Shown here: piece after piece, positions 26,348 through 33,938 of the stretch
Numbering within the stretch: the stretch's first letter is position 1
Layout: the number at the start of each line of letters is the position of its first letter
NCBI RefSeq assembly: GCF_008795985.1
Contig: NZ_VMHP01000001.1
Location: 1,302,001-1,366,000 of the forward strand
Source of the DNA: Marinobacter halotolerans
Lineage (GTDB): Bacteria; Pseudomonadota; Gammaproteobacteria; Pseudomonadales; Oleiphilaceae
Reading direction: 5' to 3'
DNA length: 64,000 nt
Translations under genes and position numbers: made by a program
The notes under the pieces: model-generated
What the model was told of the DNA's origin: nothing
Seen by the model: only the letters and a program-made list of their open reading frames with translations
Database searches by the model: none

Positions 26348-26462
26348 GAGCGGCGGTGCAGTCGGGCTTCCAAAAGACGCTCCTTCGGCCCATCCTTGGG
26401 GCGCTTGGGCTCCGCCATCCATGGCTCCGCACACTTTTGGAAGCCCGACTGCACCACCGCTC
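26348..26462. repeat. Hairpin repeat element, copy B (between tssE and tssF)
   Basis: Arms of 29 bases (26348-26376 and 26434-26462, GCAGTCGGGCTTCCAAAAG and flank) pair with one mismatch. The 57-base core read on the minus strand is identical to copy C over its first 32 bases (through GGAGCCCAAGCG). It then switches to CCCCAAGGATGGGCCGAAGG instead of TACAGGGACGTATT, so it is a subfamily variant. The arms are unrelated to those of copies A and C. Confidence 0.88.
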
Positions 26463-26506
26463 TCATCCGTGTCTTCAAGCTACTTCAGTTGACGCAAAAT
26501 CCCTCT

Positions 26507-26944
26507 TCACATCACCCGGTAGTAGCGCTTGTCATCCAATAACAAATCAATGGTCGTTTTATCGTCTTCCGAACCCACCCTCAGGTAGACCGTCACCTGG
26601 AACCGAAGCTGCAACGGGTCCGGCCCCTGGGGCATCGCCATTACATCCACCCGGCTCACGCGGGGTTCGAACTTTTCAATACATTGCCGAATGGCGCCGC
26701 GAATACGAATGTTCAGGTCATGGGTACCCAGCGTGGCGTCGTTGAAATCCACCAGTCCAAGATCCGGCACGCTCTGGCTGTTGCCCGGATGGGCGTTCAG
26801 CAACCGAACCAGATGGCGCTTGATGGAATCCACCACATGGGTCACTTCCCCCATGCTCTGCCCCGCCGGGTCGGCAGCCTTTTCCAGTCGTTCGAACAGA
26901 CTGCCGCCCGAGGCCCGAACACCGTCATCGGCGTTCCCGAACAC
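26507..26944 (-). CDS. tssE: T6SS baseplate protein TssE (gp25-like)
   Basis: The 145-residue protein shows the gp25 fold: SLFERLEKA near the start, VVDSIKRHLVRLLNAHPG, a YG-like DLGLVDF element and IRQCIEKFEPRVSRVDV. TssE initiates sheath polymerisation on the baseplate. It starts 3 bases after tssC. Its stop is followed by two tandem hairpin elements before tssF. Confidence 0.93.
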   Translation of the reverse strand: MFGNADDGVRASGGSLFERLEKAADPAGQSMGEVTHVVDSIKRHLVRLLNAHPGNSQSVPDLGLVDFNDATLGTHDLNIRIRGAIRQCIEKFEPRVSRVDVMAMPQGPDPLQLRFQVTVYLRVGSEDDKTTIDLLLDDKRYYRVM

Positions 26945-26947
26945 GGA

Positions 26948-28429
26948 TTAATCCTTGTCCAGTCGGCCAACCAGTGACAGCTCGAAGTTCGCACCCATGT
27001 ACTTGAAGTGCGGACGAACCGCCAGCGACACCTGATACCAGCCCGGATCGCCCTCAACGTCAGACACCGTGACCTGCGCAGCCCGGAGGGGGCGGCGGCT
27101 GCGGACGTCTGCCGGGGGGTTTTCCTGATCGGCCACGTACTGGCGAATCCAGGTGTTGAGCTCGCGCTCAAGGTCCTGGCGCTCTTTCCAGGAGCCGATC
27201 TGCTCGCGCTGCAGCACTTTGATGTAGTGCGCCAGGCGGTTCACGATCATCATGTAAGGCAGTTGGGTACCCAGCTTGTAGTTGGTTTCCGCTTCCTTGC
27301 CTTCCTTGGTGTTCGGGAACTGCTTGGGCTTCTGCACCGAGTTGGCGGAGAAGAACGCGGCGTTGTCGCTGCCCTTGCGCATGGTCAGGGAGATGAAGCC
27401 CTCGTCGGCCATTTCGTATTCGCGGCGGTCGGTGATCAGCACCTCGGTGGGAATCTTGGATTCCAGCTGGCCGAAAGATTCAAAGGTATGAACCGGCAGG
27501 TCTTCCACCGCGCCACCGCTTTGCGGGCCGATGATGTTCGGGCACCAGCGGTATTTGGCGAAGCTCTCGGTCAGGCGTGTGGCCAGCAGGTAGGCGGTGT
27601 TACCCCACAGGTAATGCTCGTGGTCACCGGACACGTCTTCCTTGTAGCTAAAGCTGCGCACCGGGTTTTCTGTGGGGTCGTAGGGGACTCGCAGCAGGAA
27701 GCGCGGTGACGTCAGGCCCAGGTAGCGGGCGTCTTCCGACTCACGCAGGGAGCGCCACTTGGCGTACTTTGGGCCTTCGAAAACGGCTTTCAGTTCCTTG
27801 ATGGCCGGCAGTTCCTGGTAGCTGTCGACGCCGAAGAACGACGGTGCAACCGAGGACAGGAAGGGCGCGTGGGCCATCGCCCCGACAGACGATACATACT
27901 GCAGCAGCTTCATGTCCGGTGTAGACGGGGTAAACGCGTAGTTACCCACTACCGCGCCAACCGGCTCACCGCCGAACTGGCCGTATTCCGTGGAATAGAT
28001 GTGCTGGTAGAAACCGGTCTGGGTGACGTCCGGTGCGAACTCGAAGTCTTCCAGCAGTTCGGTCTTGGTGGCGTGAAGAATGTCCACCTTGATGTTTTCG
28101 CGGAAATCCGTGCGGTCGACCATCAGTTTCAGGCCGCGCCAGGAGGATTCCAGTTCCTGCAGCTTGGGCGCGTGCAGGATTTCATCCATCTGGGCGCTGA
28201 TCTTGCGATCCAGCTCGACCACCATCTGGTCGACCAGTGCCTTGTTGACCGGCTGGCCTTTCTCGTCGCTTTTCAGCAGGTTGGAGATAAACGTTGCGAC
28301 GCCACGGCGGGCAACATCGTAGCCTTCATCAGCGGGAGCCATGCGGCTGTTGGCCATTACCTGGTCCAGCAGAGAGCCTTCCGCGACGGATTCAGAAGCA
28401 GCAGATTGCTGCTCAGCAGTATCAGACAT
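26948..28429 (-). CDS. tssC: T6SS sheath large subunit TssC (VipB)
   Basis: This protein of 493 residues has the TssC/EvpB core: WRGLKLMVDRTDF, AHAPFLSSVAPSFFG, LTSPRFLLRVPYDP and a conserved C-terminus ending NFELSLVGRLDKD. It assembles with TssB into the contractile sheath that ClpV later disassembles. The tssB-tssC gap is 77 bases, with no obvious promoter or terminator. Confidence 0.97.
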   Translation of the reverse strand: MSDTAEQQSAASESVAEGSLLDQVMANSRMAPADEGYDVARRGVATFISNLLKSDEKGQPVNKALVDQMVVELDRKISAQMDEILHAPKLQELESSWRGLKLMVDRTDFRENIKVDILHATKTELLEDFEFAPDVTQTGFYQHIYSTEYGQFGGEPVGAVVGNYAFTPSTPDMKLLQYVSSVGAMAHAPFLSSVAPSFFGVDSYQELPAIKELKAVFEGPKYAKWRSLRESEDARYLGLTSPRFLLRVPYDPTENPVRSFSYKEDVSGDHEHYLWGNTAYLLATRLTESFAKYRWCPNIIGPQSGGAVEDLPVHTFESFGQLESKIPTEVLITDRREYEMADEGFISLTMRKGSDNAAFFSANSVQKPKQFPNTKEGKEAETNYKLGTQLPYMMIVNRLAHYIKVLQREQIGSWKERQDLERELNTWIRQYVADQENPPADVRSRRPLRAAQVTVSDVEGDPGWYQVSLAVRPHFKYMGANFELSLVGRLDKD

Positions 28430-28506
28430 ACCACATCCCTTCAGTACGTTTTAAACACAAAGTGAAAATCTGCCGTCAATGGCAGAGTCTGGACAAAGAG
28501 CCCGTT

Positions 28507-29007
28507 TTATTCGCCGCTTTCGTCCGTGGCCAGCTCAAGCTCCTGGAGGAGTTTGTCGCGAGCATCGTCGTTGTCCAGCAGTTCCTGCAGCTTGGACCGG
28601 AACGACGGGACGTTACCCAGCGGGCCCTTCAGGGCAACCAGCGCTTCGCGAAGCTCGATCAGCTTCTTCAGCTCAGGCACCTGGCGGGAAATGCTGTCCG
28701 GGGAAAAGTCATCCAGAGTCTGGAATTCAAGGTTGACCGACAGTTCGTCAGCTTCTTCTTCCAGCTTGTTGGTGACCGTGGTTGAGAGGGTCAGACCGGC
28801 TTCCGACATCACAGAACGGAAATTGTTCTTGTCGACAGAAATGGCCTTACGTTCTTCGATGGGGGTTTCTTCGGGTTGTCCCTTGAAATCGCCGACAACA
28901 AACATCTTCAGAGGCAGTTCAGTTTCTGCCTGCTGATCACCTGTGGCGGGGACATACTTGATATTGATGCGCTCTTTAGGCGCGACGGAACCGTCTTTTG
29001 AAGACAT
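28507..29007 (-). CDS. tssB: T6SS sheath small subunit TssB (VipA)
   Basis: The 166-residue product starts MSSKDGSVAPKERINIKY, a typical VipA N-terminus, and carries PLKMFVVGDFKG and RVRP-like strands plus the helical region that ClpV binds. I chose ATG 29007, with GGGAG about 9 bases upstream, over a longer frame. It is the first gene of the T6SS row, facing the acyl-CoA-binding protein gene across 273 bases. I found no convincing sigma-54 site there. Confidence 0.95.
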   Translation of the reverse strand: MSSKDGSVAPKERINIKYVPATGDQQAETELPLKMFVVGDFKGQPEETPIEERKAISVDKNNFRSVMSEAGLTLSTTVTNKLEEEADELSVNLEFQTLDDFSPDSISRQVPELKKLIELREALVALKGPLGNVPSFRSKLQELLDNDDARDKLLQELELATDESGE

Positions 29008-29202
29008 GCGCTTGCTCCCTGTGCTCCATTGGCAAGTCCTGATACGACCTGCGTTCATACATTCCTTTGTACGCACCGTCCTGGCACGTTACGGACGAAA
29101 CTTTACACAGGAATCTATTGGCACTCAAGCAAAGAATGGCCAGCACCGGGCAAAAAAAGACCCGAGGCAAGAAATTGCCAACCTATCGACATTCTGGCCA
29201 TT

Positions 29203-29231
29203 TTGGCGTCCAGGGCGAGTCTCGCTATACT
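29203..29231 (+). promoter_or_regulatory. Sigma-70 promoter of the acyl-CoA-binding protein gene
   Basis: TTGGCG and TATACT are separated by exactly 17 bases, and the ATG of the downstream gene follows about 50 bases later. No other gene reads in this direction here. Confidence 0.65.
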
Positions 29232-29280
29232 CCATAACCACCGTACACTACGGATCCAATGTCACCACAAGGAACCCGAC

Positions 29281-29541
29281 ATGAGCGACCTGAAGACCCA
29301 ATTCGAAGAAGCCGTAAACTACATCCAGAACGCTGAAGGCGACTTTCAGCCATCCAATGAAACCAAGCTGGAATTCTATGCTCTTTACAAGCAGGCGACC
29401 GAAGGTGATGTCAGTGGAAAGCGGCCCGGCATGATGGATTTCGTCAACCGCGCCAAGTTCGATGCCTGGGAAAAACTCAAGGGCACTTCATCCGAAGAAG
29501 CCATGCAGAAGTACATCGAAAAACTCAACGCCCTGAAGTAA
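29281..29541 (+). CDS. Acyl-CoA-binding protein
   Basis: This 86-residue protein is the size of a bare ACBP domain. It contains the family pattern LEFYALYKQATEGD, followed by GMMDFVNRAKFDAWEKLKG, including the Tyr, Lys and Trp residues that contact the acyl-CoA. Such proteins buffer long-chain acyl-CoA esters in the cytoplasm; bacterial examples are comparatively rare. The gene has its own promoter and a strong terminator, so it is monocistronic. Confidence 0.92.
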   Translation: MSDLKTQFEEAVNYIQNAEGDFQPSNETKLEFYALYKQATEGDVSGKRPGMMDFVNRAKFDAWEKLKGTSSEEAMQKYIEKLNALK

Positions 29542-29562
29542 ATCCCCATCCGAATTACCCAG

Positions 29563-29587
29563 AACAGCCCGGCTGGCCGGGCTGTTT
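29563..29587 (+). terminator. Intrinsic terminator after the acyl-CoA-binding protein gene
   Basis: AACAGCCCGGC and GCCGGGCTGTT form a GC-rich stem with a very small loop, ending in TTT, 21 bases after the stop codon. Confidence 0.75.
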
Positions 29588-29608
29588 ACAATTTCCATGA
29601 AAGAAATT

Positions 29609-29637
29609 TTGCGGACGTAAAATCCTTGTCATAAGAT
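29609..29637 (+). promoter_or_regulatory. Sigma-70 promoter of the integrase-domain gene
   Basis: TTGCGG and TAAGAT are separated by 17 bases, 44 bases upstream of the ATG of the stand-alone SAM-like integrase domain gene. Confidence 0.55.
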
Positions 29638-29680
29638 GCGCGCATCATAACAACAACAATCGACATGGACGCTTTCTCCG

Positions 29681-30007
29681 ATGGAAATCTCCCAGGCACT
29701 GGAACACTCCCAGCCCGGCCTTGTGGCGCGAGTAACCACCGCCATCCGCCGGCACAAGCTTAACTACCGTTGTGAACAAACCTATCTGCACTGGATTTCA
29801 AGATTCGTGCTCTTCCACGATCTGAAAGACCCGTCACTGCTGGAGGCCGGGGATCGCCAAAGGTATCTGGAGTACCTGACCGCTCGGGTTAAAGTGTCCC
29901 GGGCGAGACTTAATCAGGCCACTCAAGCCCTTTCGTTCCTGTATTCGGACGTTCTGAACACAGCCGACCCAGAGCATCAGACGGCAAAGCCCGTAGCCGC
30001 AGCCTGA
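29681..30007 (+). CDS. Stand-alone integrase N-terminal SAM-like domain protein
   Basis: The 108-residue product resembles the core-binding (SAM-like) N-terminal domain of integron- and XerCD-type tyrosine recombinases: VTTAIRRHKLNYRCEQTYL, HWISRFVLFH, then LEYLTARVKVSRARLNQATQ and LSFLYSDVL. The catalytic domain with its Arg, His and Tyr residues is absent. The frame stops after a PVAAA tail, and the next gene runs the other way. It has its own promoter and an intact start, so it may be a maintained DNA-binding protein rather than fresh debris. A truncated integrase relic is the alternative. Confidence 0.75.
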   Translation: MEISQALEHSQPGLVARVTTAIRRHKLNYRCEQTYLHWISRFVLFHDLKDPSLLEAGDRQRYLEYLTARVKVSRARLNQATQALSFLYSDVLNTADPEHQTAKPVAAA

Positions 30008-30013
30008 ACCGGC

Positions 30014-30463
30014 TCAGCGCGGCGTTGTCGTATAGTTGTAAGAGTCGTAGTAGCGATTGGACTGCGGCTGGGGCACGATCTGGTACTGGTTGCTGTGGGT
30101 CTGCCCCGGAATCACCTTCGGGTTACTGAAGTTGAATTCCACCGGGATTTCACTTCGTCCAAGATCCGTGCGGTCGTCCCGCGGCTGCAGAGCCAGGGGA
30201 TCGAGGTAGAAGTCGTCGTCGGTTAGCGGGCGAACCGGAACACCCGCAGCGGGTGCTTCCAGACCACCCTCAATCACTGTATCCGCCAACGAGTCTTCTT
30301 CCAGAGACCGGAAGGGAATGGTCTCAATGGTGGAGCGCTCTTCATAGCTGAACGCACCACCCTCGACCCTGTTTTCACCGGTTTGTGCGTCGACCAGTGG
30401 CGATAGCGCCACCACGACGGCTGCCACACCGATCGTTATTCTTGCTGTTTCGAATCCGCCCAT
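30014..30463 (-). CDS. Secreted hypothetical protein
   Basis: This 149-residue protein has an N-terminal signal peptide (hydrophobic stretch about residues 9-22, cleavage likely after VDA). The mature part is acidic to polar and ends in a Tyr/Asn/Gln-rich tail (QYQIVPQPQSNRYYDSYNY). I recognise no family. ATG 30463 was chosen because the signal peptide begins there. It faces the integrase-domain gene tail to tail, 6 bases apart. Confidence 0.6.
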   Translation of the reverse strand: MGGFETARITIGVAAVVVALSPLVDAQTGENRVEGGAFSYEERSTIETIPFRSLEEDSLADTVIEGGLEAPAAGVPVRPLTDDDFYLDPLALQPRDDRTDLGRSEIPVEFNFSNPKVIPGQTHSNQYQIVPQPQSNRYYDSYNYTTTPR

Positions 30464-30638
30464 GACACTTGCCTTGTTATAATCCCTGTCCTGCCTGAAC
30501 GTCCGCGAATGCCCTATGCACGGTTTCGCGTCAGGTTGACAATTTTTGATCAGTCTAGCGTCAATCATTACCAAAAACCTGATCGACCGTCAGATTTGTG
30601 ACATTCCTCACTTGTCGGATTGCAAGGGTTCGGCGGTC

Positions 30639-31130
30639 TTACCGGACCGGCGGCAGGGGGTCGTAGTGGATGCGTGTTATGACGGTCTGGGTCCATCCGT
30701 CTGGTGTGCGAACACTGACTTCATCCTCGACCCGCTTGCCCAGCAGTGCCCTGGCCATGGGTGCGTCGATACTCAGATAACCACGGGACAGATCGAATTC
30801 ATCCGGCCCCACCAGGCGATAGGTGTGCATGGAACCATCGTCGTTCTCGATGGTCACCCAGGCGCCGAAAAATACACGACCCCGGTCTTCCGGCAAACGG
30901 TCAACCACCGTGAGTTCGTCCAGGCGTTTGCTCAGAAACCGAATCCGCCGGTCTATTTCACGCAGCTGTTTCTTGCCATAGATATACTCTGCGTTTTCCG
31001 AGCGATCGCCCAGCGCCGCGGCTTCACGTACGGCCTGTGTGACCTCCGGCCGCTTTTCTTTCCAGAGAAAACGAAGTTCCTCCCGAAGCGCCTGCTCGCC
31101 CTCTGCGGTGATATAGCGTGTTCTGGCCAT
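30639..31130 (-). CDS. greB: Transcription elongation factor GreB
   Basis: A 163-residue Gre factor. The N-terminal coiled coil (LREELRFLWKEKRPEVTQAV, then AALGDRSENAEYIYGKKQLR) carries the acidic tip residues that stimulate RNA cleavage in backtracked RNA polymerase, and the C-terminal FKBP-like domain follows. The YGKKQLREIDRRIRFL string is characteristic of GreB rather than GreA. The leader contains an intrinsic terminator ending about 23 bases upstream of the ATG, suggesting attenuation. Confidence 0.92.
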   Translation of the reverse strand: MARTRYITAEGEQALREELRFLWKEKRPEVTQAVREAAALGDRSENAEYIYGKKQLREIDRRIRFLSKRLDELTVVDRLPEDRGRVFFGAWVTIENDDGSMHTYRLVGPDEFDLSRGYLSIDAPMARALLGKRVEDEVSVRTPDGWTQTVITRIHYDPLPPVR

Positions 31131-31152
31131 AATCTGCTCTTTCTTCGGACAT

Positions 31153-31176
31153 AAAAAAACCCCGTAAACACGGGGT
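31153..31176 (-). terminator. Intrinsic terminator inside the greB leader
   Basis: On the minus strand ACCCCGT, a 4-base loop and ACGGGGT are followed directly by seven T residues, a textbook terminator. It lies about 23 bases upstream of the greB ATG and no other minus-strand gene ends before it. It should cut most leader transcripts short, giving a small RNA and making greB expression depend on read-through. E. coli greA has a comparable leader RNA, GraL; the analogy is inference. Confidence 0.8.
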
Positions 31177-31385
31177 AAAACTAGCGCTGTGCTGGAGGAA
31201 GACGCAAGAGCCAATTACCCTCTCGACGTCTAAGTCTCTCATTATGCACAGGCCACCTTACCGCCGGGTGGCTCTGGGGTTACGGTTTGGACAGAGTCGG
31301 TATTAGGTTGCGCAGCCTAGAGTCGCGCAGTATCTTCCCGCCAAATAAGCCAGAACCAATGTGTCACTCTTTGATGGGGATTACG

Positions 31386-31673
31386 ATGAACACAAAACAA
31401 CTGCTTGATACCGCCCTGAACGGCCTTGATCGTATCGGTTACCAGCTGGACCAGTATGGCGTCACCGGCAAACTGAACCGGCACAACGTGGCAGCCTTTA
31501 TTATGCTGGAGCAGAAACACCTGGAAGGCGAGTGGGACAGCCTGCAGGCGAAATTTGACCGTCGCCGCTCACAGATCGAAGGCGTCCTGACCGCCATTGA
31601 GACTCGCACTGACCCGCTGATCAAGCCTCTGGTGAGCCGGTTCAATCAGTTCCGTGGCGTGTCCGCCAGCTGA
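31386..31673 (+). CDS. Small helical hypothetical protein
   Basis: A 95-residue product beginning MNTKQLLDTALNGLDRIGYQ, predicted to be mostly helical, with no signal peptide, membrane segment or cysteine. GGGG lies about 6 bases before the ATG. Its composition (LDRRRSQ-like and TDPLIKPLVSRFNQF segments) hints at a coiled-coil or phasin-like association, but that is a guess. No family was recognised. It stands alone between greB and the two-component operon and ends 19 bases from the kinase stop. Confidence 0.65.
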   Translation: MNTKQLLDTALNGLDRIGYQLDQYGVTGKLNRHNVAAFIMLEQKHLEGEWDSLQAKFDRRRSQIEGVLTAIETRTDPLIKPLVSRFNQFRGVSAS

Positions 31674-31692
31674 TCCAGCGCCAATTTATCGA

Positions 31693-33168
31693 TCAAAGGC
31701 TTCTAGCCTCCGCTGACGAAGACGGGTCTCCGGCTTCGGCTGACGAAAGTGTCTGGGTATCCCTCAGACGCTTCCGGCTGGCGGAGTAGGACGGCATACT
31801 GATGGTGACTTTCAGGCCCGGGAACTCCGCATCATCCAGGTGATCACTGAGCCGGATGGTGCCCTGATGAATTTCCGCCACTGCGCTTACCAGGCTCAGC
31901 CCCAAGCCATTTCCCGGCAAGGACCGGCTTTTGCCCACCCGGTAGAAACGCTGGAAGACCTGATCCTTTTCGCTGTCCGGAATGCCTATACCGCTATCCC
32001 CCACCTCGAACACGGCGTTGTCGCCTTCCTTGCGTACCTCGACCCGGATCAAGCCATGCTCGGGAGTGTACTTGATGGCATTATCGATCAGGTTGCTGAC
32101 CATCTGGAACAGCAAGTCACGGTCGCCCTCGATGGACACATCACTATCGACGGACTGCTCGAAACGCTGGTCCTTGTCCTCCGCCACCGCCTCGTAGAGC
32201 TCGCAGGCGTCGGTCACCAGGGCACCGAGAGACACCGGCTTCATATCAGCGCTGTTGCCGCGGGTTTCCAGCCGGGCAATACGCAGCAGCGCGTTGAAGG
32301 TTGCTAGCAGCTGATCCGCTTCCGCCACGGCCCTGGCCGCCTGGTCCCGGGCCTCGTCGTTATCCACCGACATCAAGGTGTTCTCCAGCTGATTACGCAG
32401 CCGGGTCAGCGGTGTTCTCAGGTCATGGGCGATACTGTCGGACACGTGCCGGATACCTTCCATCAGGTACACAATCCGGTCCAGCATCTGGTTCAGGTTT
32501 TCCGCCAGCTGGTCAAAATCGTCGTCGGTGCCTCGGGTGGGAATCCTTAGCGAGAGATGCCCGTTCATGATGCGTCGAGAGGTGTTGTTGATAACCTCGA
32601 TTCTGCGGGTCGTACTGCGACTCATCAGAAAGCCGCCCAGCAGCGCAAGGGCGAGCGTAATGCCCATACCCCAGTTGATGGCACCCTCGATCAGCCGCTT
32701 GAGATTCGTCAGCTCGTCCACATCCCGACCCACCAGCAGCCTCAGACCGCCTTGCACTTCAAAGATGCGGGCACGGGCAAGCCGTTCCGGGCCGCTCCAG
32801 CCAACGGATTCGTCCAGCGTGAAGTTGATCCATCCACTTTCCGACCGCGAGCCCTTGGGCCAGGTATCGATATTGCCGGCGAGCTTGAGAAAATCTTCGG
32901 TGGTCAGTAGATAGATGGACTTGGCGTTGGGATCCCGGGCCACGCGTTCGCGGATAATCGAGATCAGCCCATTCACCCCGCTGCCACGGTACTGCTCTGC
33001 CAACCCGGCGATCTCCGCCTCGATGGTTTCATCGGTCTGAGCCGTCATGAACCCCGCTGTACGCCAGTAGATAAAGGCGAGCAACAGGAACACAGAGGTG
33101 GCAAACACCACCATGTAAAGCAGAGCGAGCTGGAAGGAGGAAGTTCTGAGCTGACTAAGCAGTTTCAC
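31693..33168 (-). CDS. HAMP-domain sensor histidine kinase (QseC/PfeS-like)
   Basis: The kinase of about 491 residues has a membrane segment at about 13-35, a periplasmic domain of about 130 residues, a second segment at about 165-188 and a HAMP domain. The phospho-acceptor box SIAHDLRTPLTRLRNQLE has His near residue 247. The ATP-binding domain shows NLIDNAIKYTPEHG, GDSGIGIP and GNGLGLSLV. I chose GTG 33168, which overlaps the regulator stop by 14 bases, over a longer frame that runs deeper into the regulator. The periplasmic signal is unknown. Confidence 0.88.
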   Translation of the reverse strand: MKLLSQLRTSSFQLALLYMVVFATSVFLLLAFIYWRTAGFMTAQTDETIEAEIAGLAEQYRGSGVNGLISIIRERVARDPNAKSIYLLTTEDFLKLAGNIDTWPKGSRSESGWINFTLDESVGWSGPERLARARIFEVQGGLRLLVGRDVDELTNLKRLIEGAINWGMGITLALALLGGFLMSRSTTRRIEVINNTSRRIMNGHLSLRIPTRGTDDDFDQLAENLNQMLDRIVYLMEGIRHVSDSIAHDLRTPLTRLRNQLENTLMSVDNDEARDQAARAVAEADQLLATFNALLRIARLETRGNSADMKPVSLGALVTDACELYEAVAEDKDQRFEQSVDSDVSIEGDRDLLFQMVSNLIDNAIKYTPEHGLIRVEVRKEGDNAVFEVGDSGIGIPDSEKDQVFQRFYRVGKSRSLPGNGLGLSLVSAVAEIHQGTIRLSDHLDDAEFPGLKVTISMPSYSASRKRLRDTQTLSSAEAGDPSSSAEARSL

Positions 33169-33835
33169 GAAGCATGTACCCGGCACCACGAATGGTCTGT
33201 AGCAGGGGTGTCTCGAATTCCTTGTCTATCTTGGCCCGCAGACGGCTGATGTGAACATCAATCACATTGGTCTGCGGATCGAAATGATAGTCCCATACTT
33301 TTTCCAGCAGCATGGTACGGGTGACCACCTGCCCGGCGTTACGCATCAGGTACTCCAACAGCCGGAATTCCCGGGGCTGGACATCAATGTTCTGGCCGGC
33401 GCGCTTGACCGTGCGGGCCAGCAGGTCCATCTCCAGGTCTGCCACGTGCAGCACGGTTTCCGTCTCCGTTGACTGGCGGTTGCGGCGCACCAGGGATTCA
33501 ATCCGGGCGAGCAGCTCGGTAAACGAAAAGGGCTTGGTCAGGTAGTCATCACCACCGCCACGCAGGCCTTCGACTCGATCGTCCACGTCTCCCAGTGCGC
33601 TGAGAATCAGCACGGGCACCTGATTGCCGGTGGCACGCACGGTTTTGACGATGGCCAGCCCGTCCATCCCCGGCAGCATCCTGTCAACAATCATGATGTC
33701 GTAGTCTTCGCTGGCGGCCATCATCATGCCGTCTTTCCCGTCCGCCGCGTGATCCACGACAAAATCGGATTCCTTTAACCCTTTGACGAGGTAATTCGCC
33801 ACATCTTGATCGTCTTCAATGACAAGCGCTTTCAC
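33155..33835 (-). CDS. OmpR-family response regulator
   Basis: A 226-residue regulator. Its receiver domain carries Asp8/Asp9, phospho-acceptor Asp51 (MIVDRMLPGMDG) and Lys101 (YLTKPFS). The C-terminal winged helix ends VWDYHFDPQTNVIDVHISRL and IRGAGYML. It resembles QseB/PfeR/CopR-type regulators; targets cannot be named from the sequence. It is first in an operon with the kinase. Confidence 0.92.
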   Translation of the reverse strand: MKALVIEDDQDVANYLVKGLKESDFVVDHAADGKDGMMMAASEDYDIMIVDRMLPGMDGLAIVKTVRATGNQVPVLILSALGDVDDRVEGLRGGGDDYLTKPFSFTELLARIESLVRRNRQSTETETVLHVADLEMDLLARTVKRAGQNIDVQPREFRLLEYLMRNAGQVVTRTMLLEKVWDYHFDPQTNVIDVHISRLRAKIDKEFETPLLQTIRGAGYMLRETA

Positions 33836-33938
33836 CGGAAGTCCTCCTGATAGCGGATTACATTAACAGCTAGGGTACGAGTATGGCTGATTGGCGGCCA
33901 GTTACGATCTTGTAAGAGGGTGTCGCCATTTACGACGG

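Noticed and set aside
26223..26432. N-terminal extension of TssF
   Set aside because: The family N-terminus MKLNRFYRDEL begins at 26222; the upstream frame runs through the two hairpins.
1..29007. hcp or PAAR gene within the T6SS cluster
   Set aside because: No frame of suitable size and sequence was found; these components must be encoded elsewhere.
29115..29160. Possible sigma-54 promoter upstream of tssB (TGGCC...TTTGC on the minus strand)
   Set aside because: Only 9 bases separate GG and GC instead of the strict 10, and the TGGCAC half is poor. A TGGCAC also occurs on the plus strand nearby but lacks a matching TTGC.
31131..31385. A tRNA gene in the greB leader region
   Set aside because: No cloverleaf, T-loop or CCA end could be drawn; only the terminator and a short GCCACC/GGTGGC stem are convincing.
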